Assembly: GCF_020923435.1 (NCBI RefSeq)
Contig: NZ_CP087263.1
Span: 3,987,970-4,051,969 of the forward strand
Direction: 5' to 3'
Source of the DNA: Brevibacillus humidisoli
GTDB lineage: Bacteria > Bacillota > Bacilli > Brevibacillales > Brevibacillaceae
DNA: 64,000 nucleotides
Below, piece after piece: positions 11,701-21,134 of this stretch. How positions within the stretch are numbered: the stretch's first letter is position 1; each line of letters begins with the position of its first letter. The notes under the pieces were generated by a model. The model saw nothing but the letters and a program-made list of their open reading frames with translations. It was not told the origin of the DNA and did not search any database. The translations under genes and the position numbers were made by a program.

Positions 11701-12019
11701 GCGGCACGATGACGCCGCCACCGCCGCCAAACACCCGGATATGACCTGCTTCGCGCTCCCGCAGCAGGTCTATCATGTACTTGAAGTATTCAACGTGGCC
11801 GCCCTGATAGGAGCTGATCGCAATCCCCTGCACGTCTTCCTGAATCGCTGCCGTTACCACTTCCTCCACGGAGCGATTGTGTCCAAGGTGAATCACCTCC
11901 GCCCCGGATGCCTGCAGTATGCGGCGCATGATGTTGATCGAAGCGTCATGTCCATCGTACAGACTGGCAGCGGTTACAAACCGAACCTTGTTGGTCGGTT
12001 GATACACTTCCGTTTCCAT
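8768..12019 (-). CDS. icmF: Fused isobutyryl-CoA mutase IcmF
   Basis: This 1083-residue protein has three parts: a B12-binding domain (about 10-150, with DGHDAS at 22-27 and the lower-ligand His24), a MeaB-like GTPase (about 195-420, Walker A GTGGAGKS at 203-210) and an acyl-CoA mutase barrel (about 550-1080). Phe588 in RRQFAG and Gln732 in GQNTCIF stand where methylmalonyl-CoA mutase has Tyr and Arg, which marks the isobutyryl-CoA type from family knowledge. It interconverts isobutyryl-CoA and n-butyryl-CoA with adenosylcobalamin. GAGGAGGGAG precedes ATG 12019. It follows a TetR gene by 130 bases and probably shares its promoter. Confidence 0.95.
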   Translation of the reverse strand: METEVYQPTNKVRFVTAASLYDGHDASINIMRRILQASGAEVIHLGHNRSVEEVVTAAIQEDVQGIAISSYQGGHVEYFKYMIDLLREREAGHIRVFGGGGGVIVPQEIRELEAYGVCKIFSPDDGRTLGLQGMINLMLRECDFPTVRQVENELTALVEQNHQAVARLISLAEYAVQQPEVFAPVAEQLPRPETAIPVLGITGTGGAGKSSLTDELVRRFLNTYAEKTVAILSIDPSKQKTGGALLGDRIRMNANQTPRVYMRSLATRKSGSELSAAIHDALRVVKGAAFDLVIVETSGIGQGDAQVADVCDVSLYVMTSEFGAPTQLEKIDMLDFADIVAINKFDRKGSEDALREVRKQYRRNHNAFDLPDEKIPVYGTMASQFNDPGTTVLFAAAMRALVQKTGVDWSVEHLDPTPVAIQKQSLIPADRSTYLQEIANTVRWYRTYAEEQSQIARKLFQLHGAKETVLASGDPAAKEVAAVLERQITHFQEKLDPECRKLLDNWPELKKAYQQDQFVTKIRDKEIVTKLYNQSLAGTRIPKVCLPDFADWGEILKWSLKENVPGRFPFTAGVFPFKREGEEPRRQFAGEGTPERTNRRFHYLSQNDEAKRLSTAFDSVTLYGEDPDYRPDIYGKVGNSGVSICTLDDMKKLYAGFDLCAPSTSVSMTINGPAPMILAMFLNAAIEQQLEQFVQREGRQPNEEEYEQIKAYTLSTVRGTVQADILKEDQGQNTCIFSTEFALRMMGDIQQYFIDHNVRNYYSVSISGYHIAEAGANPITQLAFTLANGFTYVEYYLSRGMKIDDFAPNLSFFFSNGLDPEYTVIGRVARRIWATAMKYRYNGNERSQKLKYHIQTSGRSLHAQEMDFNDIRTTLQALIAIYDNCNSLHTNAYDEAITTPTEQSVRRAMAIQMIINKEFGLAKNENPLQGSFIIEELTDLVEEAVLMEFERLNIRGGVLGAMETQYQRGKIQDESMYYEMKKHSGELPIIGVNTFLNPDASEEDYDIELARASEEEKEQQIRNLRAFQERNREQAEQALRRLQEVAVTGGNIFAELMETVKVASLGQISRALYEVGGQYRRNM

Positions 12020-12040
12020 CCTGCTCCCTCCTCATGGCAA

Positions 12041-12057
12041 GCGGTGACCGTCACCGC
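12041..12057. repeat. Inverted repeat before icmF
   Basis: GCGGTGA and TCACCGC (7 bp, 3-base loop) lie 22 bases before the icmF start, next to its ribosome site. It could be an mRNA hairpin or a protein-binding site; the sequence does not decide. Confidence 0.4.
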
Positions 12058-12149
12058 CTGCCTCTTCTTTCCACGATCACAGAATTTCCGTAACGCTGTC
12101 ATAGCACCTGTGGATTGCCCGGTCCATGCTACGCTATGCCATACGCTGA

Positions 12150-12785
12150 CTACGATTGCGAAATGCTAATCTCGCGCAGCAGTAGAGCCGTCTGCTTCTC
12201 CGTGTACTCCTCCAGCGTGTAATCCTTCTGCAGCGTCCAGCGGCGGAACACCCACATCTCCCCCAGCACCATGATGTTGTGGGCCATCAGTTTGACGTGC
12301 TTCTCATCGATGGAGATAGAGCCGTCTTTGATACCCTTATGCAGGATTTCTTCAAAAATCTCGGTGATCTCCTCTTCACGGCGCAGCACGTAGTGCATCG
12401 TCTCTCCCGGCAGCGACTTGGTTTCCTGATAGATCAACAGCACACGGTCGCTCATCTGATCCATCACACGGAAGAAACTGCGCAGCGCCATCTTCAAGAT
12501 CTTCAAACCGGTTCCTTGATCGGTGATCGCTTCCCGCAGCCTGGTTTCCACTTCGGCATGAATGGCGTCGCAGACCAGGTAGAGGACATCCTCTTTGGAT
12601 TCAATGTATTCGTACAGCGTACCGATACTGAATCCCGACGCACGGGCAATCTCCCGCGTCGTCGTTTTGTGGAACCCCTTGTGAATAAACAGGTCCACAG
12701 CGGCCTCGATAATTTGCTCGCGCCGTTTTTCTATCAGTTTTGGATCTTTGACTAGAGAAGGAATGGTTTTTTTCTTTTCAGACAA
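12150..12785 (-). CDS. TetR-family regulator of the icmF unit
   Basis: The N-terminal helix-turn-helix (about residues 15-62, with TTTREIARASGFSIGTLYEYIESKEDVLY) is typical TetR; the rest is a ligand-binding helical domain. TTG 12785 is preferred as start: AGGTGG stands 8 bases upstream and the longer frame would read through the promoter, terminator and operator. That gives 211 residues. Genes on both sides act on acyl-CoA, so an acyl-CoA effector is likely but not shown. It resembles FadR-like regulators in context, yet its own upstream palindrome differs from the FadR box. It probably represses itself and icmF. Confidence 0.85.
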   Translation of the reverse strand: MSEKKKTIPSLVKDPKLIEKRREQIIEAAVDLFIHKGFHKTTTREIARASGFSIGTLYEYIESKEDVLYLVCDAIHAEVETRLREAITDQGTGLKILKMALRSFFRVMDQMSDRVLLIYQETKSLPGETMHYVLRREEEITEIFEEILHKGIKDGSISIDEKHVKLMAHNIMVLGEMWVFRRWTLQKDYTLEEYTEKQTALLLREISISQS

Positions 12786-12807
12786 AGTAACAGCCACCTC
12801 GCATACT

Positions 12808-12823
12808 GACTGAGCGTTTAGTC
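12808..12823. promoter_or_regulatory. TetR operator before tetR-icmF
   Basis: GACTGAGCGTTTAGTC is a 16-base imperfect palindrome (six of eight pairs match) between the promoter and the start codon. Position and form suit autorepression by the adjacent TetR protein; binding is inferred. Confidence 0.6.
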
Positions 12824-12829
12824 GGGTTG

Positions 12830-12861
12830 AAAAAAACAAGAATAGATTCGCTCTTCTATTC
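12830..12861 (-). terminator. Terminator ending the thiolase-meaB transcript
   Basis: GAATAGA (minus, 12861-12855) pairs with TCTATTC (12846-12840), and a T-rich tract TTGTTTTTTT follows. It lies downstream of meaB and overlaps the start region of the tetR promoter. Confidence 0.65.
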
Positions 12862-12863
12862 TC

Positions 12864-12893
12864 ATTATACGACGAGAAGAGAGGTAGCCACAA
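12864..12893 (-). promoter_or_regulatory. Promoter of tetR-icmF
   Basis: TATAAT (12869-12864) with an 18-base spacer to TTGTGG (12893-12888), just 7 bases past the meaB stop. The -10 is perfect and the -35 is weak. Confidence 0.6.
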
Positions 12894-12900
12894 TCCTTAT

Positions 12901-13857
12901 TTATCTCGAATTGGGCCGCGAGCCGAACCAGCGACGGACGATTTCTTCCGCGACACTGTATGGATCTTTCTCTCTGTTCGCCACCGACATCAACTGCTCT
13001 CCGTACTCGCCTGATCGCAGTTGATCATGTATCAGCCGCTGCACCTGGTAGCCGACAATGTCCAACACTTCCTCCTGCAGATGCTGTGCGCGACGGATAT
13101 CCCATTGGCTGCTTGCTCGCAGGTAGGTGTGGTGCTTAAGCACCTGTTCCCATAGCTGCTCGAAACCGCTTCCCTGCGTAGAGATGGTTTTCACGATCGG
13201 CGGACGCCAGGCGGCATCATGTTTGACCAGATCAAGCATCTGCTCTACTTCCGTCTCCAGTTTGCTGACACCTGGCAGGTCAGCTTTATTGATCACGAAC
13301 AGGTCGGCAATCTCCATGATGCCTGCTTTAAAAGCTTGGACAGAGTCTCCCCCGCCGGGAGTCAACACCACGATTGTCGTATCGGCAATGTTCATCACAT
13401 CCAACTCTGATTGTCCCACACCGACTGTCTCGATCAGCACCACATCACAGCCGTACGCATCCATTACCCGAACGGCATCCTTCGTCTTGCGGGAGAGCCC
13501 ACCGAGGCTGCCCCGTGTACCCATGCTGCGAATAAAGACTCCGCTGTCCAAGGCATGCTTCTGCATCCGCACCCGATCGCCAAGCAGTGCGCCGCCGGTA
13601 AACGGGCTGGTCGGATCGACAGCAGCTACGCCCACCGTCATCCCCTGTGCACGCAAGAATCCGATCAGCACATCCACCAGCGAACTTTTGCCAGCACCAG
13701 GGGTGCCAGTGATCCCGATCAGTTTCGCCTTCCCCGTATGCGGAAAAATCTCCTGCAGAATCTGGGTCCGTTCCGGGTAGTCATTTTCAATACAGGTGAT
13801 GGCACGGGCTGCTCCGCGCACTTCGCCTTGCAGGATTCGTTTCGAGATATCGTGCAT
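12901..13857 (-). CDS. meaB: Methylmalonyl-CoA mutase-associated GTPase MeaB
   Basis: A 318-residue G3E GTPase with Walker A GTPGAGKS (51-58), the segment [16 protein letters not shown] and NKAD near 200. MeaB proteins guard B12 mutases by gating cofactor loading and removing damaged cobalamin. IcmF already has such a domain built in, so a free MeaB suggests either a separate methylmalonyl-CoA mutase elsewhere in the genome or extra support for IcmF. GGAGGG precedes ATG 13857. It is the last gene before the terminator at 12830-12861. Confidence 0.94.
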   Translation of the reverse strand: MHDISKRILQGEVRGAARAITCIENDYPERTQILQEIFPHTGKAKLIGITGTPGAGKSSLVDVLIGFLRAQGMTVGVAAVDPTSPFTGGALLGDRVRMQKHALDSGVFIRSMGTRGSLGGLSRKTKDAVRVMDAYGCDVVLIETVGVGQSELDVMNIADTTIVVLTPGGGDSVQAFKAGIMEIADLFVINKADLPGVSKLETEVEQMLDLVKHDAAWRPPIVKTISTQGSGFEQLWEQVLKHHTYLRASSQWDIRRAQHLQEEVLDIVGYQVQRLIHDQLRSGEYGEQLMSVANREKDPYSVAEEIVRRWFGSRPNSR

Positions 13858-13942
13858 GTTGAGACAACCCTCCGTCTGTAGAATGCGTCTAGGACAACCA
13901 CGTCTGTTGGCAAAGCAGCACAGGGGGCGAACCTGATTCGAT

Positions 13943-15085
13943 CTACTCCTTGAGCAGGTAGTTGCTGATCACGAGACGCTGAATCTCATTGGTTCCTTCA
14001 TAGATCTGCGTGATTTTGGCATCCCGCATGAATCGCTCAACCGGGTACTCACGAGTGTAGCCATACCCGCCGAACACCTGGACCGCTTCGGTGGTGACTT
14101 CCATGGCGATGTCGCCTGCGAACAACTTGGAAATGGCTGACGCCTTGCCGTAGGGCAAACCCTGGTCTTCCAGCCATGCTGCCTGGTAGGTAAGCAGACG
14201 GGCTGCTTCAATCTTGGTCGCCATATCAGCCAGTTTAAACTGAATCGCCTGTAGAGAAGCGATCGGCTTGCCAAACTGATGTCGCTCTCTGGCGTAGGCC
14301 ACGGCATGATCAAGCGCCCCTTGGGCAATCCCCAGTGCCTGGGCGGCAATTCCGTTGCGTCCCCCGTCCAGGGTCATCATGGCGATTTTAAATCCCTGTC
14401 CTTCCTCACCGAGCAGGTTTTTTGCCGGAATGCGTGCGTTTTCAAAAATCACTTCCAAGGTTGGCGATGAACGAATACCCAGCTTCTTCTCTTTTTTCCC
14501 CATCGAAAAACCTGGTGTTCCTTTCTCCACAATAAACGCACTGATTCCTTTATGCTTCAACGACGGGTCGGTGATGGCAAACACGATGTAGATCTCCGCT
14601 TCACCCCCGTTCGTTATGAAAATTTTGCTGCCGTTGAGGATGTAATCGTCCCCGTCTTTGACGGCTGTTGTGCGCATGCCTGCAGCATCAGAGCCGGAGC
14701 CAGGCTCTGTCAGACAGTATGCCCCCATTTTTCGACCTTCGGCAAGCGGCCGGAGAAAGCTCTGTTTCTGCTCTTCCGTCCCAAACTTGTAAATCGGCCA
14801 ACTGGCCAGCGACACATGGGCCGAGAGGGTAACGCCGATGGAAGCATCTACGCGAGACAGTTCCTCAACTGCCAAAACATAGCTTAGATAGTCGGCACCC
14901 GCACCTCCGTATTGTTCCGGCCACGGTATCCCCGTCATCCCAAGCTCTGCCATCTGATTGAAAATCTCCCGGTCGAACCGCTCTTCCTCGTCGCGTTCAG
15001 CCGCCGTCGGTCCTACCTGTGTCTCGGCGAACTCCCTCACCATCCGGCGGATCATCTCTTGTTCTTCTGTCAGACGGAAATCCAT
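13943..15085 (-). CDS. Acyl-CoA dehydrogenase (short-chain type), copy 1
   Basis: A 380-residue FAD enzyme of the acyl-CoA dehydrogenase family. It has the flavin motif [13 protein letters not shown], the segment [11 protein letters not shown] and the signature [20 protein letters not shown]; the catalytic glutamate lies in [10 protein letters not shown]. It oxidises acyl-CoA to trans-2-enoyl-CoA and passes electrons to ETF. ATG 15085 (MDFRLTEEQ) is chosen over an upstream TTG because GGGAG stands about 10 bases before it. The neighbour gene is a close paralog, so the pair may handle straight and branched short chains. Confidence 0.95.
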   Translation of the reverse strand: MDFRLTEEQEMIRRMVREFAETQVGPTAAERDEEERFDREIFNQMAELGMTGIPWPEQYGGAGADYLSYVLAVEELSRVDASIGVTLSAHVSLASWPIYKFGTEEQKQSFLRPLAEGRKMGAYCLTEPGSGSDAAGMRTTAVKDGDDYILNGSKIFITNGGEAEIYIVFAITDPSLKHKGISAFIVEKGTPGFSMGKKEKKLGIRSSPTLEVIFENARIPAKNLLGEEGQGFKIAMMTLDGGRNGIAAQALGIAQGALDHAVAYARERHQFGKPIASLQAIQFKLADMATKIEAARLLTYQAAWLEDQGLPYGKASAISKLFAGDIAMEVTTEAVQVFGGYGYTREYPVERFMRDAKITQIYEGTNEIQRLVISNYLLKE

Positions 15086-15132
15086 CTCATTCAACACTCC
15101 CAACCGCTTCAGAATTGTGGTGCTGGCATTTT

Positions 15133-16275
15133 CTAGTCCGCAAGCAAGTGTTTAGCTGTCACAATCTGCTGAATCTCGCTGGTACCTTCGTAGATCTGCG
15201 TCACCTTGGCATCGCGGAACAGCCGCTCCACCGGGTACTCTCTGGTGTATCCGTATCCGCCAAAGACTTGGATCGCCTCGGTGGCGTTCTTCATCGCAGC
15301 GTCCGAAGCAAATCGCTTGGCCATCGATGCCTGTTTGCCGCAGGGATGTCCGTTGTTCCGGAGCCAGGCAGCCTGATAGACAAGCAGACGGGCCGCCTCC
15401 GCGAGGGTAGCCATCTCCGCCAGTTTAAACGCAATCGCCTGCTGCTTGGCAATCGGCTGACCGAATTGCTTTCGCTCCCTAGCGTACGCGACGGCGTGTT
15501 CGACCGCCGCTTCGGCAATGCCTAAGGCTTGGGCGGCAATCCCGATGCGCCCCACCTCCAGATTGGCCATCGCAATCGCAAACCCTTCCCCTTCAGCGCC
15601 TAGCAGATTTTCGGCCGGCACCCGCGCCTGGTCGAAAATAAGCTCTGTCGTGTTGGAACCGTAGAGCCCCATCTTTTTTTCTTTTTTCCCGATCACAAGA
15701 CCTGGTGTTTGTTTTTCGACGATAAAGGCGGAGATTCCTCTCTTCCCTTTAGATGGGTCAGTGACAGCAAACGTGATGTACGTGTCCGCTTCCCCGCCAT
15801 TGGTGATGAAGATTTTGCTGCCGTTCAGCACGTATGCATCTCCCTGCCGGACGGCGGTCGTCCTGATGCGGCCTGCGTCGGACCCGGCATTGGGTTCAGT
15901 CAGGGCAAACGCACCCAGATACTCACCGCTGGCTAGTTTGGGGAGGTAGCGCCGCTTTTGCTCTTCGCTGCCAAAATAGTTGATCGGATTGGTGCCGACC
16001 GAGGTGTGTACCGACAAAATGACACCGACAGTGGCGCTTACTTTGGAGATTTCGTGAATTGTCAGGATGTAGGAGACAAAATCAGCGCCGGCTCCGCCCC
16101 ATTCCTCACGGATCGGAATGCCCATCAAGCCCGTTTCCCCCATCTTCTTGACGATCTGGCGGGGAAACTGCTCCGTCTCTTCCATCACCGGAATAAACGG
16201 AGCGATCTCCTTGCGGGCAAAGTCACGCACCATCTTGCGCATCATCTCTTGTTCTTCCGTGAATCGAAGATCCAT
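15133..16275 (-). CDS. Acyl-CoA dehydrogenase (short-chain type), copy 2
   Basis: A 380-residue paralog of the next gene, 47 bases upstream of it. The same motifs occur: [44 protein letters not shown] and catalytic Glu in [10 protein letters not shown]. It resembles B. subtilis AcdA/MmgC. GAGAGAGGG precedes ATG 16275. Two adjacent dehydrogenases point to a duplication followed by split substrate use; which copy takes isobutyryl-CoA cannot be read from the sequence. Confidence 0.95.
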   Translation of the reverse strand: MDLRFTEEQEMMRKMVRDFARKEIAPFIPVMEETEQFPRQIVKKMGETGLMGIPIREEWGGAGADFVSYILTIHEISKVSATVGVILSVHTSVGTNPINYFGSEEQKRRYLPKLASGEYLGAFALTEPNAGSDAGRIRTTAVRQGDAYVLNGSKIFITNGGEADTYITFAVTDPSKGKRGISAFIVEKQTPGLVIGKKEKKMGLYGSNTTELIFDQARVPAENLLGAEGEGFAIAMANLEVGRIGIAAQALGIAEAAVEHAVAYARERKQFGQPIAKQQAIAFKLAEMATLAEAARLLVYQAAWLRNNGHPCGKQASMAKRFASDAAMKNATEAIQVFGGYGYTREYPVERLFRDAKVTQIYEGTSEIQQIVTAKHLLAD

Positions 16276-16364
16276 GCCGTATAAACCCTCTCTCTATGGG
16301 CGAAACAATCGTGGATTGTTGTTTCTCACCCTTTTAGCTGTAAGTAATGAGTAAGGACCTTGGT

Positions 16365-17219
16365 TTACGAGTAGACGTAAAAGCCGCGACCGGTTTTTTT
16401 GCCTAACCAGCCTGCCTTGACGTATTTGCGAAGCAGTGGGCATGGACGATACTTGGAGTCGCCAAATCCTTCGTACAACACTTCCATGATATATAGACAA
16501 GTATCGAGACCGATAAAGTCAGCCAGCGTGAGCGGCCCCATCGGGTGATTCATGCCCAGCTTCATCACCTCATCGATCGCTTCCGGGGTGGCTACTCCCT
16601 CATAAACACAATAGATCGCTTCATTAATCATCGGCATCAGCACCCGGTTGGAGACAAAGCCGGGAAAGTCGTTGACACTGACCGGAACTTTCCCCATCCG
16701 CTTGGCCAGATCCTCTACCGACTGGTACACTTCGTCAGCGGTTTGCAGGCCGCGAATGATTTCGACCAGCCGCATCACCGGTACCGGATTCATGAAGTGC
16801 ATGCCGATCACGTTTTCCGGACGATTGGTCACCGCCGCGATTTCTGTGATCGGCAGCGACGAGGTATTGCTGGCCAGGACCGTATGGGCTGGACAGACGG
16901 CATCCAGCTTTGTAAAAATATCCGTTTTAATCTGCATGTTCTCGGTAACCGCTTCCACCACGAAATCCACGTCGCCAGCGTCATGCAGATCGGTACAGGG
17001 GGTAATCCTCGACAAGATCGACTGCTTATCCTCATCCGTCAGCTTGTTCTTCTCTACACTGCGAGAGAGGTTGCGGGTAATGGTGGACAGCCCTCTCTCG
17101 ACAAACTCCTGCTTTACATCGTGCAGCAGGACCTGGATCCCTGCCTGAGCCGCTACCTGGGCGATCCCGCTGCCCATCTGGCCGGCTCCCACCACCATCA
17201 GCTTCTCTACCTTGTTCAC
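16365..17219 (-). CDS. hbd: 3-hydroxybutyryl-CoA dehydrogenase
   Basis: A 284-residue NAD(P)-dependent enzyme with the N-terminal Rossmann motif [12 protein letters not shown] (about 9-20) and the C-terminal HAD domain with [16 protein letters not shown]. It converts 3-hydroxyacyl-CoA to acetoacetyl-CoA, like MmgB. GTG 17219 is preferred over a longer frame because GGAGGAGG stands 6 bases before it. It lies 35 bases after the thiolase stop on the same strand, so the two are one operon. Confidence 0.94.
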   Translation of the reverse strand: MNKVEKLMVVGAGQMGSGIAQVAAQAGIQVLLHDVKQEFVERGLSTITRNLSRSVEKNKLTDEDKQSILSRITPCTDLHDAGDVDFVVEAVTENMQIKTDIFTKLDAVCPAHTVLASNTSSLPITEIAAVTNRPENVIGMHFMNPVPVMRLVEIIRGLQTADEVYQSVEDLAKRMGKVPVSVNDFPGFVSNRVLMPMINEAIYCVYEGVATPEAIDEVMKLGMNHPMGPLTLADFIGLDTCLYIMEVLYEGFGDSKYRPCPLLRKYVKAGWLGKKTGRGFYVYS

Positions 17220-17254
17220 TGCTACGCCTCCTCCAAGGAATATCAATCTATCTT

Positions 17255-18433
17255 TTATTCCACTTGTAAAAGCACGGCATCTCCCTGGGCGGCGCCGCTG
17301 CAGATGGCCGCAATACCCAAACCGCCGCCGCGACGGCGCAGTTCGTGGATCAGGGTGATGATAATTCTGGCCCCGCTTGCTCCGATGGGATGGCCGAGGG
17401 CGATTGCCCCACCATTTACATTTACTTTTTCTTCGTCCCAGCCTACTAGCTTTCCGCTGGTTAGCAGCACCGCAGCAAATGCCTCATTAACTTCAAACAG
17501 GTCGATATCCGCCAATCGCACACCCGTCTTCTCCAACAATTTGTTGATCGCCAGACCGGGTGTGGTAGCGATATAGGGTGCTTCCGCTGCAACCTGCGCA
17601 TGGCCGAGAATGGTGGCCAGCGGCCTGATCCCTAAGGACTTCGCTTTCACATCCGACATCAAGACCATCGCCGCTGCCCCATCATTAATCCCCGGGGCAT
17701 TGCCGGCGGTGATCGTACCGTCCTTCTTGTAGACTGGCGGCAGTTTGCTTAGCACTTCCAGGGTGGTATCGGGACGAGGGGCCTCGTCGCGGTTGACGAC
17801 AGGCGGCTCCCCTTTTTTCTGTGGGATGGTGACCGGGACGATCTCTTCGTCAAACAGACCGTTTTCCACGGCTGCTGCGGCACGACGCTGACTGCGATAG
17901 GCCCACTGATCCTGCAGCTCTCTCGTAATCCCGTACTCTTCTGCCACATTGCTCCCGTGGACAGCCATTGGCACCTGATCAAATGGACAGGTCAGTCCAT
18001 CGTGCATCATCAAGTCTTTCACTTCTGCATCGCCCATCCGAAATCCGTAGCGGGCCCGCGGCAGTGCGTACGGAGCATTGCTCATGCTCTCCATCCCACC
18101 GGCCACAATGATCTCGCCGTCACCGACACGGATGATCTGATCTGTCAGTGTGACCGCCCGCATGCCGGATGCACATACTTTGTTGATCGTCTGGCTGGCC
18201 ACGCTCCACGGTATGCCTGCCTTATGTGCTGCCTGACGTGATGGCACCTGACCCGCTCCGGCCTGGATGACCATGCCCATGATCACTTCATCCACTTGTT
18301 CGCCGCCAATCCCCGCACGTCCCAGCGCCTCCCGAATCGAGACGGCACCCAGCTCGACCGCCGACAATTCTTTGAGCGAACCGCCAAACTTGCCAAACGG
18401 CGTACGGGCAGCTCCCGCAATCACTGTCTTCAT
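17255..18433 (-). CDS. Acetyl-CoA acetyltransferase (thiolase)
   Basis: A 392-residue thiolase with acyl-binding Cys87 in KVCASGM, the His motif GHPIGASG and the C-terminal Cys in CSGAAQGDA (the family usually has CxGGG here). It splits acetoacetyl-CoA or condenses acetyl-CoA. ATG 18433 follows AGAGGAG at a normal distance, which excludes a longer frame. It leads the thiolase-hbd-acd-acd-meaB run, and a perfect 14-base palindrome lies 67 bases upstream. Confidence 0.95.
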   Translation of the reverse strand: MKTVIAGAARTPFGKFGGSLKELSAVELGAVSIREALGRAGIGGEQVDEVIMGMVIQAGAGQVPSRQAAHKAGIPWSVASQTINKVCASGMRAVTLTDQIIRVGDGEIIVAGGMESMSNAPYALPRARYGFRMGDAEVKDLMMHDGLTCPFDQVPMAVHGSNVAEEYGITRELQDQWAYRSQRRAAAAVENGLFDEEIVPVTIPQKKGEPPVVNRDEAPRPDTTLEVLSKLPPVYKKDGTITAGNAPGINDGAAAMVLMSDVKAKSLGIRPLATILGHAQVAAEAPYIATTPGLAINKLLEKTGVRLADIDLFEVNEAFAAVLLTSGKLVGWDEEKVNVNGGAIALGHPIGASGARIIITLIHELRRRGGGLGIAAICSGAAQGDAVLLQVE

Positions 18434-18499
18434 CCGCGTCACTCCTCTTTTCGTCAGGATTGTCATAATCGACTCACTTTACAGAATCAACCAAACGAT

Positions 18500-18513
18500 T
18501 GAGCGATCGCTCA
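18500..18513. promoter_or_regulatory. Palindromic operator candidate before the thiolase operon
   Basis: TGAGCGATCGCTCA is a perfect 14-base palindrome. It shares the TGAGCG half with the operator at 12808-12823 but has a wider centre, so the same TetR protein binding both is possible and not shown. Confidence 0.5.
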
Positions 18514-18578
18514 CTTATGATTTTATTTTCCTCGTTTTCTGGAGATTCGTCAATTGTAATATCGAGCAATAAGAGCCG

Positions 18579-18606
18579 GAAAGCCGTACCTGACCGTACG
18601 GCTTTC
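18579..18606 (-). terminator. Hairpin after fadF
   Basis: GAAAGCCGTAC (minus, 18606-18596) pairs perfectly with GTACGGCTTTC (18589-18579) around a 6-base loop. The minus side has only scattered T residues (CGGCTCTTATT), while the plus side has CATCTTTTT. It probably ends the fadF transcript. Confidence 0.65.
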
Positions 18607-18632
18607 GCAGCATCTTTTTACCAACCTCCGGA

Positions 18633-20726
18633 TTAGATCGCATCGGCCAAGATCTCGGCGATGTCTCTAGTCTTCACCTGTTCTTCCGCTTCCTTCATCT
18701 TGACTCCATCGTTCATCATCGTCAGGCAGTATGGGCAGGCGCTGGCAATCGCTGTCGGGTTCACCTCGAGAGCCTGTTCGGTGCGGGCCACGTTGACCCT
18801 CGTTCCCTCGTGCTCCTCCATCCACATCATCCCGCCGCCTGCTCCGCAGCACATGCTGTCGCAGCCGCTCCGCTGCATCTCCGCGATCTCAACACCAGGG
18901 ATGCGCTCCAGGATCTGGCGGGGCTTGTCGTAGATCTCGTTGTAGCGACCCAGATAGCAGGAATCGTGGTAGGTGACTCGCTCGTTTACTTCCTTGCTTG
19001 GATTGAGACGTCCTTCTTTTACCCACTCCGCCAGCAGTTCGGAATGGTGATACACCTCCGCCTGCAGACCAAACTCTGGGTATTCGTTTTTAAAGGTATT
19101 AAACGCATGCGGGTCACAGGTGACGATTTTTTTCACCCCGTACGCTTCAAACAAAGCAATGTTCTCCTGGGCAAGCTGTTGGAAGAGAAACTCGTTTCCG
19201 ATCCGGCGGGCAGTATCGCCGGAGTTCTTCTCTTCGTTGCCAAGGATCGCAAACTTGACGCCTGCCTGGTGCATCAGTTTGACAAATGCCTGTGAAATCT
19301 TGATGCTACGGTTGTCGTAGGAGCCCATCGCCCCGACCCAGAACAAGTATTCAAACTCATCTGTTTCCTGTACGGTCGGCACCTCGTATTCGCCGTTCAA
19401 GCCCTCGATCCACTTGGTGCGATCCTTCCGGTTAATCCCCCATGGGTTGCCCTGGCGCTCAATGTTGTTCAGCGCACGCTGTGCTTCCTGCGGCATGCTG
19501 CCCTCGGTCATCACCAGGTAGCGGCGCATATCGATGATTTTGTCCACGTGCTCGTTCATCACCGGGCACTGGTCCTCGCAGTTGCGACAGGTCGTACAGG
19601 CCCACAGTTCCTGCTCGGTAATCACGTCTCCGATCAGGTTGACGTCGTAGGCGACTGCCTGACCAGTTGATTCGCCAGCAGCCGCTGCTTCTCCGGCGAG
19701 CTGCCCCGCCTGAACGGCCAATTGATTGGCAGATGCATCGGGAAAGGCAAAGCTGGGCATCCACGGTGTACGAGAGGTGACAACCGCCCCTTTTTCCGTC
19801 AGATGATCACGCATCTTTACGATCAGATCCATCGGACTCAGCATCTTGCCTGTCCCTGATGCAGGGCACATGTTAGTGCAGCGGCCGCATTCCACACAGG
19901 CGTACAGATCGATGAGCTGTGTCTGTGTAAAGTCTTCGATCCGTCCGACGCCAAATACCTCTTGCGTCTCGTCCTCAAAGTCGATCGAAGAGAGTTTGCC
20001 CGGCGGATCCAGCTTTTTGAACCAGACGTTAAACGGAGCGAAGATTAAGTGTGCGTGCTTGGACTGTGGTACGTATATAGCAAACGCCAGCAGGATCAGC
20101 AGATGGGCCCACCAAAAGACGTAGAACAGGGATGCGGCCGCCGTCGCCCCCATTCCCGCAAACGGCATCGCAATCAGCGATGAAATCGGGGCAAATGCAG
20201 ATGGTTCGTGTCCCAGCCAGAGCTGCTCAAAGGCGAGCGACAAGAGGACAGATGCCATCAGCGTTGAGATAAAGATAAGGACCAGTCCGGCTTTAAAGCC
20301 CCGTTTCAAGCGAGCCAGCTTTTCAATGTAGCGGCGGTAAAAGGCATAGGCAACAGCCGCTAGAATCAGGAAGGTGGTAATCTCCTGCATCAGACTGAAG
20401 TAAGGATGAGCACTGCCAAAGGGAAGCTCAAAACCTTTGATCAATCCCTTTAGAATCAGCTCAATCGCGCCAAACTGCAAAATGATAAAGCCGTAAAACA
20501 TGACGACGTGCATCACGCCGCTCTTCTTGTCCTTTAGCAGCTTCTTCTGCAGGAAAACGTTTTCAATCACCAAGTTTAGACGAGTACGGAAATCATCTTT
20601 GATATCGCCTTTCTTGCCCAGTTTGATAAACAGGTATCGGCTGTACAATACGTGGGCGATCAGGTACAGCCCGTAGGCAAGGACCAGGAAAAAGGCGATC
20701 AGATTTAGCAGCGGCAACCAATCCAC
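18633..20726 (-). CDS. fadF: Membrane-bound iron-sulfur oxidoreductase FadF
   Basis: About 697 residues. The first 230 hold around six membrane helices resembling a NarI-type haem domain. Two cluster motifs follow: CVECGRCTNMCP and CTTCRNCEDQCP. The C-terminal part has two CCG domains (HDSCYLG, then CDSMCCGAGGG). FadF is thought to take electrons from ETF during acyl-CoA oxidation and pass them to quinone. GTG 20726 is preferred over TTG 20735, because GGGAG stands 9 bases before the GTG. A FadR-type box covers the upstream promoter. The B. subtilis homolog sits beside acdA and rpoE, which matches the context here. Confidence 0.92.
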   Translation of the reverse strand: MDWLPLLNLIAFFLVLAYGLYLIAHVLYSRYLFIKLGKKGDIKDDFRTRLNLVIENVFLQKKLLKDKKSGVMHVVMFYGFIILQFGAIELILKGLIKGFELPFGSAHPYFSLMQEITTFLILAAVAYAFYRRYIEKLARLKRGFKAGLVLIFISTLMASVLLSLAFEQLWLGHEPSAFAPISSLIAMPFAGMGATAAASLFYVFWWAHLLILLAFAIYVPQSKHAHLIFAPFNVWFKKLDPPGKLSSIDFEDETQEVFGVGRIEDFTQTQLIDLYACVECGRCTNMCPASGTGKMLSPMDLIVKMRDHLTEKGAVVTSRTPWMPSFAFPDASANQLAVQAGQLAGEAAAAGESTGQAVAYDVNLIGDVITEQELWACTTCRNCEDQCPVMNEHVDKIIDMRRYLVMTEGSMPQEAQRALNNIERQGNPWGINRKDRTKWIEGLNGEYEVPTVQETDEFEYLFWVGAMGSYDNRSIKISQAFVKLMHQAGVKFAILGNEEKNSGDTARRIGNEFLFQQLAQENIALFEAYGVKKIVTCDPHAFNTFKNEYPEFGLQAEVYHHSELLAEWVKEGRLNPSKEVNERVTYHDSCYLGRYNEIYDKPRQILERIPGVEIAEMQRSGCDSMCCGAGGGMMWMEEHEGTRVNVARTEQALEVNPTAIASACPYCLTMMNDGVKMKEAEEQVKTRDIAEILADAI

Positions 20727-20774
20727 GGCTCTCAACTCCCTTGCTTTCTCTAAGATAAGGTTATTCGTACCTCC

Positions 20775-20803
20775 ATCTTAGCAAATTTCTTTCAAAAAAT
20801 GAA
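20775..20803 (-). promoter_or_regulatory. Promoter of fadF
   Basis: TAAGAT (20780-20775) and TTCATT (20803-20798) with a 17-base spacer. The -35 overlaps the FadR-type box, which suits repression. Confidence 0.45.
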
Positions 20804-20817
20804 TGATCATTCATTCA
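20800..20817. promoter_or_regulatory. FadR-type operator before fadF
   Basis: TGAATGATCATTCATTCA has both half sites TGAATGA and TCATTCA around four bases, as in the FadR box known from Bacillales fatty-acid degradation genes. It lies about 75 bases before the fadF start. The rest of the gap up to 21006 shows nothing further. Confidence 0.8.
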
Positions 20818-21006
20818 AATATCGCAAGCTTGCAAAAAATGCCAGTTATTCCGCTCGATGCTGAGCGGCCGTTCAGCATGAACATAAAGAGAAAACAGTG
20901 CATGAACACTGCTGACAGTTTTACTATACCACAGGAAAAGGAAGAGCGCTATGGAAATCGTCAGTCAATCAGCCGCCCCACGATGGAGGATCTCAAAATA
21001 CAGAAG

Positions 21007-21051
21007 AGTGAGCACCATCACGGGACGCATTGCGTACAGATGGTGCTCACT
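21007..21051 (-). terminator. Hairpin terminator after kamA
   Basis: Arms 21051-21039 and 21019-21007 pair perfectly over 13 bp around a 19-base loop. A modest T-rich stretch (CTTCTGTATTTTG) follows on the minus strand. Confidence 0.65.
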
Positions 21052-21134
21052 TTCATCCTTATTCGGTCGGTTGAAGGCCTCTCATTCTCCGTACACGCCG
21101 GTTGGTCCTGTTGCTGCTTGGCGCAGCTCGCGGA

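Noticed and set aside
16545-17576. Plus-strand open frame of 343 codons opposite hbd and the thiolase
   Set aside because: It spans two real genes and the gap between them on the other strand; no supporting signal.
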